NCBI RefSeq assembly: GCF_022747945.1
Contig: NZ_JALDST010000001.1
Location: forward strand, 6,572,001 to 6,636,000
DNA from: Micromonospora sp. R77
GTDB lineage: Bacteria > Actinomycetota > Actinomycetes > Mycobacteriales > Micromonosporaceae
Length of the DNA stretch: 64,000 nucleotides
Direction: 5' to 3'
A program made the translations under genes and the position numbers. The notes beneath the pieces are model-generated. The model saw only the letters and a list, made by a program, of their open reading frames with translations. It did no database searches and had not been told where the DNA came from. Below, piece after piece: positions 26,704-36,605 of this stretch (position 1 is the stretch's first letter; the number at the start of each line of letters is the position of its first letter).

Positions 26704-27272
26704 CTGAGGGCTCCTTCGGTGGCGGCGCGGAACCGCTCCCGGGTGCAGGTGCTGAGCAGGGCGGTCTTGGTGGGCAGGGCGACCGGTCCGAGGACGGTGA
26801 AGCCGACGGCGGCGTTGAGCGCGTGCACGGCGGTGTTGCGCACGTCCGGTTCCACCACCACCCGGCGCACCGAGGGGTCGGCGAAGAGCCAGTCGAGCAC
26901 GGTGGTGAGCACGGCCCGGCTGAAGCCGTGGACCGGGTTGTCGGTGGGGGCGCACAGGAAGTGCATGCCGACGTCGCCGGGGCGGTGGCCGTACGCGCCG
27001 ACCAGTTCGACGTGGGCCGGGTCGTAGCGTTCGGCGAGGAAGGCGGGCACCCCGCGCCACAGCCCCAGGCAGGCGTCGTGGTGCGGGTGGGCGGCGATCC
27101 GCCGGTACTCGGCGACGACCGCGGCCACGTCGGCGTCGCCCATCAGCCAGAACGCCGCTGCGGGGTGGGTCACCCAGCGGTGCAGCAGCGCGGCGTCGCC
27201 GTCCGGGTCGACGGCGCGCAGCGCGAACCGCCCGAGCCGGCGGTCGTCGCGGGCGTGGACGGTCCCGGTCAC
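26700..27272 (-). CDS. desC: GNAT acyltransferase of siderophore biosynthesis (DesC-like)
   Basis: A 190-residue protein from GTG 27272 (GTGA overlap with the monooxygenase stop). It matches the siderophore acetyl/succinyltransferase type: [59 protein letters not shown] and [20 protein letters not shown]. It would acylate N-hydroxycadaverine with succinyl- or acetyl-CoA. Both ends overlap its neighbours. Confidence 0.9.
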   Translation of the reverse strand: MTGTVHARDDRRLGRFALRAVDPDGDAALLHRWVTHPAAAFWLMGDADVAAVVAEYRRIAAHPHHDACLGLWRGVPAFLAERYDPAHVELVGAYGHRPGDVGMHFLCAPTDNPVHGFSRAVLTTVLDWLFADPSVRRVVVEPDVRNTAVHALNAAVGFTVLGPVALPTKTALLSTCTRERFRAATEGALR

Positions 27273-28549
27273 GACGCCGGCACCCCGAACTCCTGGAAGG
27301 CGATCCGCCGCTCGATCGGGTAGTGCTCGCGGCCCAGCAGCTCCCGGATGATGCACGAGTTCCGGTACGCCCCCATGCCCAGGTCCGGGGAGGTGATGCT
27401 GTGCGCGTGGGTGGCGCCGTTCTGCAGGAAGATGCCCCGCCCGGTGTGGTCGATGCTGTAGTTGCGGGCGACCGCGAAGCGGCCCCGGCCGTCCCGGCGG
27501 ATCCGGTCGCGCACCGGCGCGAGGAAGTCCGGCGGGCGGTACCGGTAGCCGGTGGCGAGCACCAGCCCCTCGGTGTGCAGGGTCAGGTCCCGCCCCTGTT
27601 CGAGGTGGCGCAGGGTGAGCAGGTGGCCGCCGGTCGCGGGATCGGGTCGGACGCCGGTCAGCTCGGTGTTGGTCAGCAGCCGGGTACGGACACTGCCGGT
27701 GACGCTGTGGGCGTAGAGCTGGTCGAAGATCGTGTCGATCAGGTCGGCGTCGATGCCCTTGAACAGCCCGCGCTGGGCAGCCTCCAGCTCGTAGCGGGTG
27801 TCCTCGGGCAGCGCGTGGAAGTAGTCCACGTAGTCCGGTGAGGTCAGCTCCAGCGTGAGCTTGGTGTATTCGAGGGGGAGGAACCGCGGCGAGCGGGTGA
27901 CCCAGGTGAGCTGGTAGCCGTGCTCGTCCAGGTCGCCGAGCAGGTCGTGGTAGACCTCGGCCGCGCTCTGTCCGCTGCCCACCACGGTGATGCTGCGGCG
28001 GGTGCGCAGCGCCGCCCGGTGCGCCAGGTAACGCGAGGTGTGCACCGCCCCGGGCAGCCCGGCGCAGGCGTCCGGGACGTACGGCGGGGTGCCGGTGCCG
28101 AGCACCAGGTGCCGGGCCCGGTGGGTGACGACCCCGCCGGCCGTGGCGGCGTGCACCACGTAGTGCTCGTCGGCCGGGTCGTACCGCACGGCGGTCACCT
28201 CGTGGCCGAAGCGCACGCTGTCGAGCCTGCTCGCCGCCCAGCGGCAGTAGGCGTCGTACTCGACACGCAGCGGGAAGAAGCTCTCCCGGATGTAGAACGG
28301 GTAGAGCCGGCCGGTCTCCTTGAGGAAGGCCAGGAAGGAGTACGGCGAGGTCGGGTCGGCCAGGGTGACCAGGTCGGCCAGGAACGGGGTCTGCAACCGG
28401 GCGGACGGCAGCAGCATGCCCGGGTGCCAGGCGACGTCGGGCCGGGCCTCCAGGAAGAGGCCGTCGAGGTCGTCGATCGGCGCGGTCAGGCAGGCGAGCC
28501 CGAGGTTGTACGGGCCCAGCCCGATCGCGATGAAGTCGTGGGTGGACAA
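27269..28549 (-). CDS. desB: Cadaverine/lysine N-hydroxylase (DesB-like FAD monooxygenase)
   Basis: A 426-residue flavoprotein. FAD site: [17 protein letters not shown] near the N-terminus. The family segment [20 protein letters not shown] and the NADPH site [18 protein letters not shown] are present. The C-terminal [12 protein letters not shown] motif is typical of the lysine/ornithine N-hydroxylase class. In the des order it hydroxylates cadaverine using NADPH and O2. It starts 36 bp after the decarboxylase stop. Confidence 0.94.
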   Translation of the reverse strand: MSTHDFIAIGLGPYNLGLACLTAPIDDLDGLFLEARPDVAWHPGMLLPSARLQTPFLADLVTLADPTSPYSFLAFLKETGRLYPFYIRESFFPLRVEYDAYCRWAASRLDSVRFGHEVTAVRYDPADEHYVVHAATAGGVVTHRARHLVLGTGTPPYVPDACAGLPGAVHTSRYLAHRAALRTRRSITVVGSGQSAAEVYHDLLGDLDEHGYQLTWVTRSPRFLPLEYTKLTLELTSPDYVDYFHALPEDTRYELEAAQRGLFKGIDADLIDTIFDQLYAHSVTGSVRTRLLTNTELTGVRPDPATGGHLLTLRHLEQGRDLTLHTEGLVLATGYRYRPPDFLAPVRDRIRRDGRGRFAVARNYSIDHTGRGIFLQNGATHAHSITSPDLGMGAYRNSCIIRELLGREHYPIERRIAFQEFGVPAS

Positions 28550-28585
28550 TCCGGCCTCCGGTCGGCGGGTGCGGGGACGCTCCGG

Positions 28586-30063
28586 TCAGCGGGCGACCAC
28601 GGCGGGCCGGTGGTCGTCCGCGTACCGGCCGGCGTGGGCGGCGATCAGGTCCAGGACGTGCCTGACGTCGGCACGACTGGTCGCCGGGTTGAGCAGGGTG
28701 AACTTGAGGAACTGGCGGCCGTCCACGACGGTGGCGGCGACCATGGCCGCCCCGGCGGTGACCGCCCGGCGGTGCCGGTTCGCGGCGTCGGCCAGCTCCG
28801 GCGGCCCGCCCGCCGGCCGGTAGCGGAAGACCACGGTGCTCAGCGGTGAGCGGGCCAGCACCTCGAAGCGCGGGTCCGCGTCGACCAGCGCCCACGCGTC
28901 GGCCGCCCGGTCCAGTACCTCGTCGAAGAGCGCGCCGACGGCGTCCGGGCCGAGGATCCGCAGGGTCAGCCACAGCTTGAGGGCGTCGAAGCGGCGGGTG
29001 GTCTGCAGGCTCTTGTCGACCTGGTTGGGCAGGGTGTCGCCGGCCGGGTTGAGGTAGTCCGCGTGGTGGGTGACGTGCCGCAGCGTGCGGCCGTCGCGGA
29101 CCAGCAGGGCGCTCGCGGAGACCGGCTGGAAGAACGACTTGTGGAAGTCCACGGTCACCGAGTCGGCCCGCTCGACGCCGGCGAGCAGGCGCCGCCGGGT
29201 CGGCGAGACCAGCAGCCCGCAGCCGTACGCGGCGTCGACGTGCAGCCACACCCCGGCGGTGGCGCAGCATTCCGCCAGCTCCGGCAGCGGGTCGATGCTG
29301 CCGAAGTCGGTGGTGCCGGCGGTGGCGACGACGGCCATCACCACCAGCCCGGCGGCCCGGCACCGGGCCAGCTCCCGGCGTACCCGGTCGGGCCGCAGCC
29401 GCCGGTCCGGCCCGGTCGGCAGGGCCAGCACCGCGTCGGCGGCCAGGCCGAGCAGGTCGGCGGAGGTCTGCACACTGAAGTGCCCGGCGGTGGAGGTGAT
29501 GATCCGCAGCCGGGGCAGCAGGTCCCGGCCGAGGCCGTGCCGGGCGCACGCCTCCTCCCGGGCCAGCAGCAACGCCTGCAGGTTGGACTGGCTGCCGCCG
29601 CTGGTGAAGACGCCGTCGGCGGCCGGGCCCAGCCCGAGCCGACCGGCGGTCCAGGCCACCAGCCGCCGCTCGATCAGGGTGGCCCCGGCGCTCTGGTCCC
29701 AGGTGTCCAGGGACGAGTTGACGGCGCTGAGCACCGCCTCGCCGAGCAGCGCGGGCAGCACCACCGGGCAGTTGAGGTGGGCCAGGTAGCGCGGGTGGTG
29801 GAACCAGACGGCGTCGCGCAGGTAGACGTCCTCCAGTTCGTCGAGGGCGGCGTCGGTGTCGCCGAGCGGCCGGTCCAGGTCGACCGCGTCGATGCGGGGC
29901 GCCAGCCCGGCCGGGCTTATCCCGGTGCACGGCCTGGTCGACGCCGGCCACCCGCCGGGCCACCCGGTCGACGCCGGCGGCGACGATCCGGCGGTAGCGC
30001 CCCACCGAGCCGGCGTGCAGCAGGTGGGACCGGGCGGCGGCGGGCTCCTGCCGGCGTACTCAT
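28586..30063 (-). CDS. desA: PLP-dependent lysine decarboxylase (DesA-like), N-terminus frame broken
   Basis: A group II decarboxylase. The main body is in one frame from about 29920 down: YLAHLNCPVVLPALLGEAVL, TSGGSQSNLQALLLA, WLHVDAAYGCGLL and the PLP-lysine site VTVDFHKSFFQPVSA. It would decarboxylate lysine to cadaverine. The start ATG at 30063 overlaps the upstream stop. The first 50 residues can be followed only by changing frame: SVGRYRRIVAAGVDRVARRV is in another frame than both the ATG and the body, with shifts near 30020 and 29920. Span length is not a multiple of three, so the sequence as given cannot encode the full protein. Confidence 0.87.
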
Positions 30064-30883
30064 CTCGGGTCCTCCCGACCGGTGCGGAGGGTGTCCTCGC
30101 AGATGCCACGGCGCCAGTAGCCGGCGAAGGCGACGCCGGCGGTCCAGGCCGCGCACGTCGACCAGGTGCCGGCGGACTGGCGCGCGGACCGCCGCCGATC
30201 TTCGCCGGCGACCCAGGCGGGCTGGGCGGCGGTGCGCCGCGCGCGCAAGCCGCCGCGACCAGCAGCTCACCGGGGGCGGCACCGCCCCGGACCAGCCAGC
30301 GCACCTCGACGCGGGCGGCGGTGGGCAGCGGCTGGATGTCGGCGGAGTGCGGCACCGACCAGCACGTGCGTGCGCCGGCCGGCAGCCAGGCCAGGATGCC
30401 GGCGACGGCGGGCAGCGCGGTCTCGTCGGCGACCAGCAGCACCTCGTCGGTGCCGGCGGGCGGCCGAAGCAGACGCTGCGGTTGTCGGGCACGGCGGGCC
30501 GAGCAGCGCCACCCGGTCGCCCGGTCGGGCCCGGCCGGCTTCCAGCGGGTCGCCGGGCCGGTGTCGCCGTGCTGGACCAGGTCGATGTCCACCTCGGCCC
30601 GCTGCGGCCGTTGCTCCCGGATCGTGTACGAGCGCATCACCGCGCGCACCTGCGGGTCCATCGCCCGCCAGGCGGCGTACCAGTCGTCGCCGGTGGGCAG
30701 CACCGGCGCCGGCTGGCCGGGGCGCGGCAGGAAGAGCGAGACGCTCTGGTCCCGGCCGCCGCCGGCGAAGTCGGCCAGCTCCGGACCGCCGAGGGTGATC
30801 CGGACGAGCGAGGCGCCGACCGGTCGGGTGGCGACGACCCGGGCGGCGTAGAAGCGGTAGCGCAGGGCGACGGCGGTGCTCAC
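30060..30883 (-). CDS. Siderophore-interacting FAD protein (ferric-siderophore reductase), frame broken
   Basis: Starts at GTG 30883 (GTGA overlap with the binding-protein stop). The N-terminal FAD domain is clear: YRFYAARVVATRPVGASLVR, then VRAVMRSYTIREQRPQRAEV with the FAD-binding RxYT and VDIDLVQHGDTGPATRW. The C-terminal NADPH domain is seen as EVLLVADETALPAVAGILAW. The end (FAGYWRRGICEDTLRTGRED) is in another frame, with joins near 30530, 30480 and 30200. The family releases iron from imported siderophores by reduction. The 824-bp span would suit the usual 270-odd residues once indels are corrected. Confidence 0.85.
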
Positions 30884-31905
30884 GGGGCGACCCGCTTCGC
30901 GGCGCGGATGGCGGTGGCCAGGTTCTCCAGCAGCGGCGCGGCACCCGCGTACGAGAAGCGGGGCACCGCGTCCCAGCCGGTGACCTGGCCGGCGCGGACC
31001 GCCGGGAGCCCGGCCCAGGTGGGCTTCCCGGCGAGGTCCTTCGGCTGCAGGGCGGTGCCGCGGTTGTCCAGCAGGATCAGGTCGGCGGGGAAGCGGTCGG
31101 CGTTCTCCCAGCTCAACGCCTCGAAATAGTCGCCCTGCGCCAGCTTCGTCGGCACCACGAGGTCGACGCCCAACTCGGCGAAGTACATCAGGTCGGTGCT
31201 GACCTTCGGGTTGGAGACGTAGCACAGGTCGGGGCTGCCGGAGGCGGCCAGCACCCGGATGCCGGGGTTGGCCCGGACGGCCTGCCGGACGGCCCCGGCG
31301 GCGGCGGCGAACCGGGTCCGGGCCTCGGTGACCTTCCGCGCCGCCGGGTCGGCGCCGAGCGCGGCGGCGAGTCGGGCGTACTGCTCGATGGGGCGGGTCA
31401 TCGGCACCCGGGCGGTGGTCACCGCGACCGTCGGCGCGAGCGGGAGGATCTTCGCCCGGCTCTCGTCCGGGACGTACCAGAGCGCGCCCGGGTCGTACCT
31501 GTGGGTGACCAGGAGATCGGGGCGGAGCGCGGCGTACTTCTCCAGGTCGAACTGGCCCCAGGCGTTGCCGAGCAGCTCGACCGCCTCGACGTCGAGGTCG
31601 CCGGCCTGCGGTTCGGCGCTGCCGTCGGCGCGCCGGGTCTCCCCGAACACGCCGACGATCTGCGCGTCCAGTCCGAAATCGATCAGTGCGGCGGCGACCC
31701 CGGTGAAGGCGACGATCCGGTTCGGCCGGCGCGCGGCGGTCACCTTCTCGCCGCGGTCGTCCACGAACTCCCACGACCCTGCCGCCGCTCTTTCGGTGGG
31801 CCCACGTCGGGAACAGCCGGCGAGCAGCGCGGCGACGGTGCTGGCCCCGCCGGCCGCGAGCAGGCCGCGGCGGGAGAGACGGCGGGCGGGAACGGGTACG
31901 GGCAT
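30880..31905 (-). CDS. Siderophore ABC transporter substrate-binding lipoprotein
   Basis: A 341-residue protein with a signal peptide carrying twin arginines (RRLSRRGLLAAGG) and a lipobox LLAGC, so it is probably Tat-exported and lipid-anchored. The mature part is a FepB/FhuD-like class III binding protein (NRIVAFTGVAAALIDFGLDA, ALRPDLLVTHRYDPG, DLILLDNRG). It would bind the ferric hydroxamate outside the membrane for the divergent permease/ATPase set. First gene of the minus-strand operon, about 46 bp from the iron box. Confidence 0.93.
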   Translation of the reverse strand: MPVPVPARRLSRRGLLAAGGASTVAALLAGCSRRGPTERAAAGSWEFVDDRGEKVTAARRPNRIVAFTGVAAALIDFGLDAQIVGVFGETRRADGSAEPQAGDLDVEAVELLGNAWGQFDLEKYAALRPDLLVTHRYDPGALWYVPDESRAKILPLAPTVAVTTARVPMTRPIEQYARLAAALGADPAARKVTEARTRFAAAAGAVRQAVRANPGIRVLAASGSPDLCYVSNPKVSTDLMYFAELGVDLVVPTKLAQGDYFEALSWENADRFPADLILLDNRGTALQPKDLAGKPTWAGLPAVRAGQVTGWDAVPRFSYAGAAPLLENLATAIRAAKRVAP

Positions 31906-31950
31906 GGGCGTCGACTTTCGATCAGGGGCCGGAAATGACCATGGACGGCG

Positions 31951-31972
31951 AGGTTAGGTTAACCTAACCTAA
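31951..31972. promoter_or_regulatory. Iron box (DmdR1/IdeR operator) in the divergent siderophore promoter
   Basis: TTAGGTTAACCTAACCTAA at 31954-31972 matches the actinobacterial consensus TTAGGTTAGGCTAACCTAA at 17 of 19 positions. It overlaps a perfect 20-bp palindrome at 31951-31970. It sits between the binding-protein operon and the permease genes and would repress both when iron is replete. Confidence 0.92.
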
Positions 31973-32014
31973 CTTGCTGTCAAGCCCGCGCGTCCCACCA
32001 CATCGGAGCCCACC

Positions 32015-33019
32015 CTGAAACCCCGTACCGTCCCGGCACCCGTACCGCGACACCGCGCCGCCGTCCGCGTCGGTGGCTTCGCCGCGTCCCTGCTGCTGCT
32101 CGCCACCGTCGCGGCGCTCAGCATCGCGGTCGGCGCCCGGCAGCTCACCCTCACCGAGGTCTGGCAACGCCGTGTTCACCCCCGCGTACCCGATCAGCAC
32201 CGGTGATGCGGCTGCTCCGACGTTGCTCGGCCTGGTCATGCCGGCTCGCCCTCGGCGGTGCTGCCGGCGCGGCCATGCAGGCGCTCACCCGCAATCCGCT
32301 CGCCACCTGGCCTGCTCGGCATCAACGCCGGCTATCGCCGCGGTGGCCACCGCTACTCGCCTTGCTCGGCGTCACCGATGTCGCCGACCACCTGTGGTTC
32401 GCGCCGCTGGGCGCCGCCGTGGTCACCGTCGTCGGCTACCTGGTCGGCGGCGGACCGGCAGCCACCCCGACCCGGCTCGCCCTGGCCGGCGCGGCCCTGA
32501 ACGCCACCCTCTTCTCGTACGTCAACGCGGTGCTCCTGCTCGACGCCGCCACGCTGGAGCGGCTGCGGTTCTGGACGGTCGGCTCGCTGGCCGACGCGCG
32601 CACCGGCACCGTGGCCCGGATCCTCCCGTTCGTCGGTGCGGGCCTGCTGCTCGCCCTGCTGGTCGTCCGCCCGCTCGGGGCCCTCACCCTCGGCGACGAC
32701 GCCGCGCGCGGGCTGGGCGCCCGACCGGCGACCATCCGGGCGGTCGTGATCGTCGCGGTCACGCTGCTCTGCGGCGCGGCCACCGCCGCCTGCGGCCCGA
32801 TCGTCTTCGTGGGGCTCCTCGTGCCGCACCTGGTCCGGGCGCTCACCGGACCGGATCCGCGCTGGCTGCTGCCCGGCTGCGCGTTGCTCGCGCCGGGCGC
32901 GAGGTGCTGTTGCTCGGCGGTGACGTGCTCGGCTGGCTGCTGGCCGGCCCGGTGAACTCCAGGTGGGCCTGGTCACCGCGGTGCTCGGCGGTCCGCCTCG
33001 CACCTGGCGTCGGCCACGG
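32015..33019 (+). pseudogene. FecCD-family siderophore permease 1, frame broken
   Basis: Transmembrane subunit of an iron-siderophore importer. Readable parts lie in different frames. The N-terminal helix (FAASLLLLATVAALSIAVGAR, from about 32080) comes first, then the signature GAAMQALTRNPLA. A long clean stretch follows, 32380-32890 (GAALNATLFSYVNAVLLLDA, RFWTVGSLADARTG, GPIVFVGLLVPHLVRALTGP), and finally GELQVGLVTAVLGG. At least four shifts are needed and no start codon is clear (a CTG lies at 32015). Likely functional in the organism if the shifts are sequencing errors. Confidence 0.75.
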
Positions 33020-34041
33020 GTGGCCGGCCGCGATCGTGCTGCGCCTGCGTGGGCTGTCGGCACGGCCGCGTCCCCGCGCGCTCGCCGTCGGCGTCGCCGG
33101 CACGCTGTTCGCCCCGCGCTTGGCGTGCTCGCCGTCGGTGCCGGGGAACACCCGATCGGCCCCGCTGCCGTGCTGCGCGCGTTGGCCGGCGGCGGCCCCG
33201 CGGCCGACCGGTTCATCGTCACCGAGCGCGGCTGCCCTGGCTCGCCACCGCGCTCGCGGTCGGGGCGGCCCTCGGGCCTGCCGGGGCGGTGTTCCAGGCC
33301 CTGACCCGCAACCCGCTCGGCAGTCCCGACGTCCTCGGCGTCCGCCCAGGGCGCGGCGACCGGCGCGGGTCGTGGTGGTGGCCGGCGGCGGCAGCGGCGC
33401 CGGCGCGGCGTAGGCGTCACCGGCTCGCCGCCGGGGTGCGGGGTGCACCTGTTCGGCGGGCGGCATGGCACGCACGGCGACCGGCTGGCGCTGGTCGGCA
33501 TCGGCTTTCGGCGCGATCCTCACGGGCATCAACTGGTCACCTGCTGACCCGGGCGCCGCCGACCGACGCCGCCTGCGCCGCGCTCTGGTCACCGGGGCAG
33601 CCTTCGACGGGCGTGGCCACGGCGGCGCCGCCGCTGCTGGCCACGCTGGTGCTGCTCACCCCGACGGTGTTCGCCGGTGCCGCACCCGCGCTGCGGCTGC
33701 TGGGGCTGGGCGACGACCCGGCGGCCACGCTGGGCGTCCCGGCGCCGGCGATCCGGCTGCTGCTCGGCGCGGCCGTGCTGCTGACCTCCTCGGCGGCGGC
33801 CGCCGCCGGGCCGGTCTCCTCGTCGCGCTGACCGCGCCACCTGGCCCGTCGACTCACCCGCGCGGCCGGGGCGAACCTGCTGCCGTCCGCCGCGCTGGGT
33901 GCCGCGCTCCTGGTCGCCGCCGACCAGCTCGCGCAGCGCGCCGCCGCAGGCCAGCAACTGCCGGTGGGTGTGGTGACCGGCGTACTGGGCGGCGGCTACC
34001 TGGTGTGGCTGCTCGCCACCCGACGGGGGGCCGGCCGATGA
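33020..34041 (+). pseudogene. FecCD-family siderophore permease 2, frame broken
   Basis: Second permease. The GTG at 33020 is the probable start. Segments in different frames are VLAVGAGEHPIGPAAVLRAL, the family motif AVFQALTRNPLGSPDVLGV, LLTRAPPTDAACAALW, and a hydrophobic run 33600-33810 (PLLATLVLLTPTVFAGAAP, LGLGDDPAATLGVPA). The last is LLPSAALGAALLVAADQLAQ with VGVVTGVLGGGYLVWLLATR, ending at TGA 34039-34041. Five or more shifts are required. It pairs with permease 1 and the ATPase downstream. Confidence 0.72.
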
Positions 34042-34064
34042 CCGGCCCGGAATCGAGGAGAACC

Positions 34065-34889
34065 ATGCCGCGACTGGTCGCCGAGGCGCTGACCCTGGGC
34101 TACGAGGGGCGCACCGTCGCCGAGAACCTCACGCTGGCCGTCCCCGACCACTCCTTCACGGTGATCGTCGGCCCCAACGCCTGCGGCAAGTCCACCCTGC
34201 TGCGGGCGCTGGCCCGACTGCGGCGGCCCACCGCCGGGGCGGTGCTCCTCGACGGCGCCGACATCCACCGCCGCTCCGCCCGGGACGTCGCCCGTACGCT
34301 CGGCATGCTGCCCCAGTCGTCGGTCGCGCCGGACGGCATCCGGGTCGCGGAGCTGGTGTCGTACGGCCGCCACCCGCACCAGGGGTTGCTGCGGCAGTGG
34401 TCCCGACAGGACGAGCGGGTGGTGGCCGAGGCGATGGCCGCGACGGGGGTGACGGGGCTCGCCGACCGGCCGGTCGACGAGCTCTCCGGCGGCCAGCGCC
34501 AACGGGTCTGGATCGCCATGGCGCTGGCCCAGCAGACCCCGTTGCTGCTGCTCGACGAGCCGACGACCTGGCTCGACATCGCCCACCAGGTCGAGGTGCT
34601 GGACCTCTGCGCCCGGCTGCACGAGGAGCAGGGCCGGACCCTGGTGGCCGTGCTGCACGACCTCAACCAGGCGGCCCGCTACGCCACCCACCTGGTGGCG
34701 CTGCGCGACGGCCGGGTGGTCGCCGCCGGCGAGCCGCGCCGGGTGGTCACCGCCGAGCTGGTCGGGGAGGTGTTCGGCCTGCGGTGCCGGGTGATCGACG
34801 ACCCGGAGACCGGCACCCCGCTGGTCGTCCCCGCCGCCCGGGTACGGCGGGTGGCACCGACCGGGCGGACCTCGCCGGCCGGGCGCTGA
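34065..34889 (+). CDS. Siderophore ABC transporter ATP-binding protein (FecE/FepC-like)
   Basis: A 274-residue ATPase. The ATG at 34065 is chosen over ATG 34038 because GAGGAGAACC lies just upstream. Walker A is GPNACGKST, the signature [17 protein letters not shown], Walker B LLLLDEPTTWLD and the H-loop VLHDLNQAARYA. It energises the FecCD permeases for ferric-siderophore import. It follows permease 2 by 23 bp in the unit controlled by the iron box. Confidence 0.94.
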   Translation: MPRLVAEALTLGYEGRTVAENLTLAVPDHSFTVIVGPNACGKSTLLRALARLRRPTAGAVLLDGADIHRRSARDVARTLGMLPQSSVAPDGIRVAELVSYGRHPHQGLLRQWSRQDERVVAEAMAATGVTGLADRPVDELSGGQRQRVWIAMALAQQTPLLLLDEPTTWLDIAHQVEVLDLCARLHEEQGRTLVAVLHDLNQAARYATHLVALRDGRVVAAGEPRRVVTAELVGEVFGLRCRVIDDPETGTPLVVPAARVRRVAPTGRTSPAGR

Positions 34890-34897
34890 CCGGCTGG

Positions 34898-36472
34898 TCA
34901 GTCCTCGGTGGCGGGACCGAGCAGCCGGAGTTCCTCGATGTCCAGGGCGGCCTGCACCTCCCGCAGCACCGCGTCGTCGATCTCGTTGCGGTTCCGCAGC
35001 CGGGTCACCTCGCGGCGCTTGTGGTCCAGCACCGCCAGCCGCAGCCGCCGGTCCTCGTCACGCGCCCGGACGGTCGCCGGATCGTCAGTCGCGCGGACGT
35101 CGTCGAGGTGCTGCTGGTAGTCCGCCCGGAGCCGGTCGACCACGTCCGGGGAGACAGCCAGTTCGGCCGCCACCCGGGGCAGGGCTGCGAGCCCGGCCTC
35201 CGTGGCACGCAGGCGGGCCAGGTCGAGTTCGTCCGCCCGGGCCCGTTCGCCCGTCAGGCCGGCCCAGCCGACCACGGCGGGCATGGTGGTGCCCTGGATC
35301 AGCATGGTCAGCACGATGACGGTCACCGTGACGAAGATGATCAGGTCCCGGTCCGGCACCGGGGTGCCGGCGGAGGTGGTCAGCGGCACCGCCAGGGCGG
35401 CGGCGAGGGAGACCGCGCCCCGGAAGCCCGCCCAGCCGGCGGCGGTGCGTACCCGGAAGTCGAACCGGCGCTCGCGGCGCGACGCGCGCCGGTCGACCGC
35501 CTGGACCGCGGACGTGGAGAGCTGCACCCACAGCATCCGGGTGACCATCACGACGGCGGTGACCACGACGGCGACGAGCATCGCCCGCATCGCCGAGGTG
35601 CTGGACACCCCACGCAGTGCGCGGGGCACCTGCAGGCCGAGCAGGACGAAGAGCCCGCCGTTGATCATGAAGGTGGACAGGTCCCAGAAGGCGTACGCGG
35701 TGACCCGGGAGCGGGCCCGGATGACGCGCGGCCCGGCGAAGGAGAGCAGCAGGCCCGCCACCACCACCGCGAGCACCCCGCTGGCGTGCACGCTCTCGGC
35801 CAGCAGGAACGCCACGAAGGGGGTGAGGATGCTCAGCCCACCCTCGCGCAGCGGGTCGTCGAGGCGTCGGCGGACCAGGATCACCACGGTCCCGGTGAGC
35901 AGCCCGGCGGCCAGCCCACCGGCGACCGAGACGGCGAAGCGTTGGAGCAACCCGAGCGGGTGCGGTCCCGCGCCACCGACGATGACCGCCACGGCGACCG
36001 AGAAGAGCACCAACGCCGTGCCGTCGTTGATCAGGCTCTCCGCGCGCAGCGTGGTCAGCAGGGCGCGCGGCATCCGCTTGGCCAGCCCGGCGACCGCCGC
36101 CGCGTCGGTCGGTGCGAGCACGGCGCCGAGCACCCAGGCGGCGGCCGGCCGGACGCCGAGCGCCTGCGCGGCGGCGGAGACCGCGACCATGGTCAACCCG
36201 ACCAGGACCACCGCCAGCAGGGTGATGACCAGCAGGTTGGCCCGGATCTCCCGGATGCTGACCACCAGGCTCTCCCGGTAGAGGATCGCCGGCAGGAAGA
36301 GCAGCAGCACCACCTCGGGCGGGAGCGTGACGTCGGCCAGCGGCGGGGCCAGGCCCAGCAGGGCACCCATCGCGATGAGCAGCACCGGGGGCGCCACGCT
36401 GTAGCGACCGCCGAGCGTGGTCCCGACCAGCACCGTCACGCCGAGGACCGCGATCAGCTCGAGGCCCTCCAC
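34898..36472 (-). CDS. Na+/H+ antiporter, CPA1 (NhaP-like) family
   Basis: A 524-residue protein starting at GTG 36472 after GGGGAG. About 11-12 membrane helices are present, including PPEVVLLLFLPAILYRESLV, the conserved APTDAAAVAGLAKRMP and the ion-site segment ESLINDGTALVLFSVAVAV, whose Asp is the usual transport residue. The helix with FRGAVSLAAALAVPL is the CPA1 G-Arg-G-A motif. The C-terminal 100 residues are soluble and helical. It exchanges Na+ (or K+) for H+ across the membrane. It converges closely on the siderophore ATPase gene (8 bp). Confidence 0.93.
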   Translation of the reverse strand: MEGLELIAVLGVTVLVGTTLGGRYSVAPPVLLIAMGALLGLAPPLADVTLPPEVVLLLFLPAILYRESLVVSIREIRANLLVITLLAVVLVGLTMVAVSAAAQALGVRPAAAWVLGAVLAPTDAAAVAGLAKRMPRALLTTLRAESLINDGTALVLFSVAVAVIVGGAGPHPLGLLQRFAVSVAGGLAAGLLTGTVVILVRRRLDDPLREGGLSILTPFVAFLLAESVHASGVLAVVVAGLLLSFAGPRVIRARSRVTAYAFWDLSTFMINGGLFVLLGLQVPRALRGVSSTSAMRAMLVAVVVTAVVMVTRMLWVQLSTSAVQAVDRRASRRERRFDFRVRTAAGWAGFRGAVSLAAALAVPLTTSAGTPVPDRDLIIFVTVTVIVLTMLIQGTTMPAVVGWAGLTGERARADELDLARLRATEAGLAALPRVAAELAVSPDVVDRLRADYQQHLDDVRATDDPATVRARDEDRRLRLAVLDHKRREVTRLRNRNEIDDAVLREVQAALDIEELRLLGPATED

Positions 36473-36516
36473 GCGGCGCTCCCCTCGTCCGGTCGTCGGC
36501 GGCCGGCACCGACGGG

Positions 36517-36550
36517 ACCGGCCCCCCACATCGTGGTACGAGGGGCCGGT
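36517..36550. terminator. Hairpin between the threonylcarbamoyl-AMP synthase and antiporter genes
   Basis: Arms ACCGGCCCC (36517-36525) and GGGGCCGGT (36542-36550) lie after the synthase stop at 36606 and before the antiporter start, on the minus strand. The loop itself can form a short second stem. Confidence 0.6.
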
Positions 36551-36605
36551 GGCGCAGGGTCGAACGACCGAACCGGTACGCGGCCCCGGCTGCGGGGTGC
36601 CGTCG

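Noticed and set aside
23836..27027. A 1063-codon plus-strand open frame across peptidase and siderophore genes
   Set aside because: It is antisense to clear families and its composition (Gly, Arg, Val, His, Gln) is typical of shadows in GC-rich DNA.
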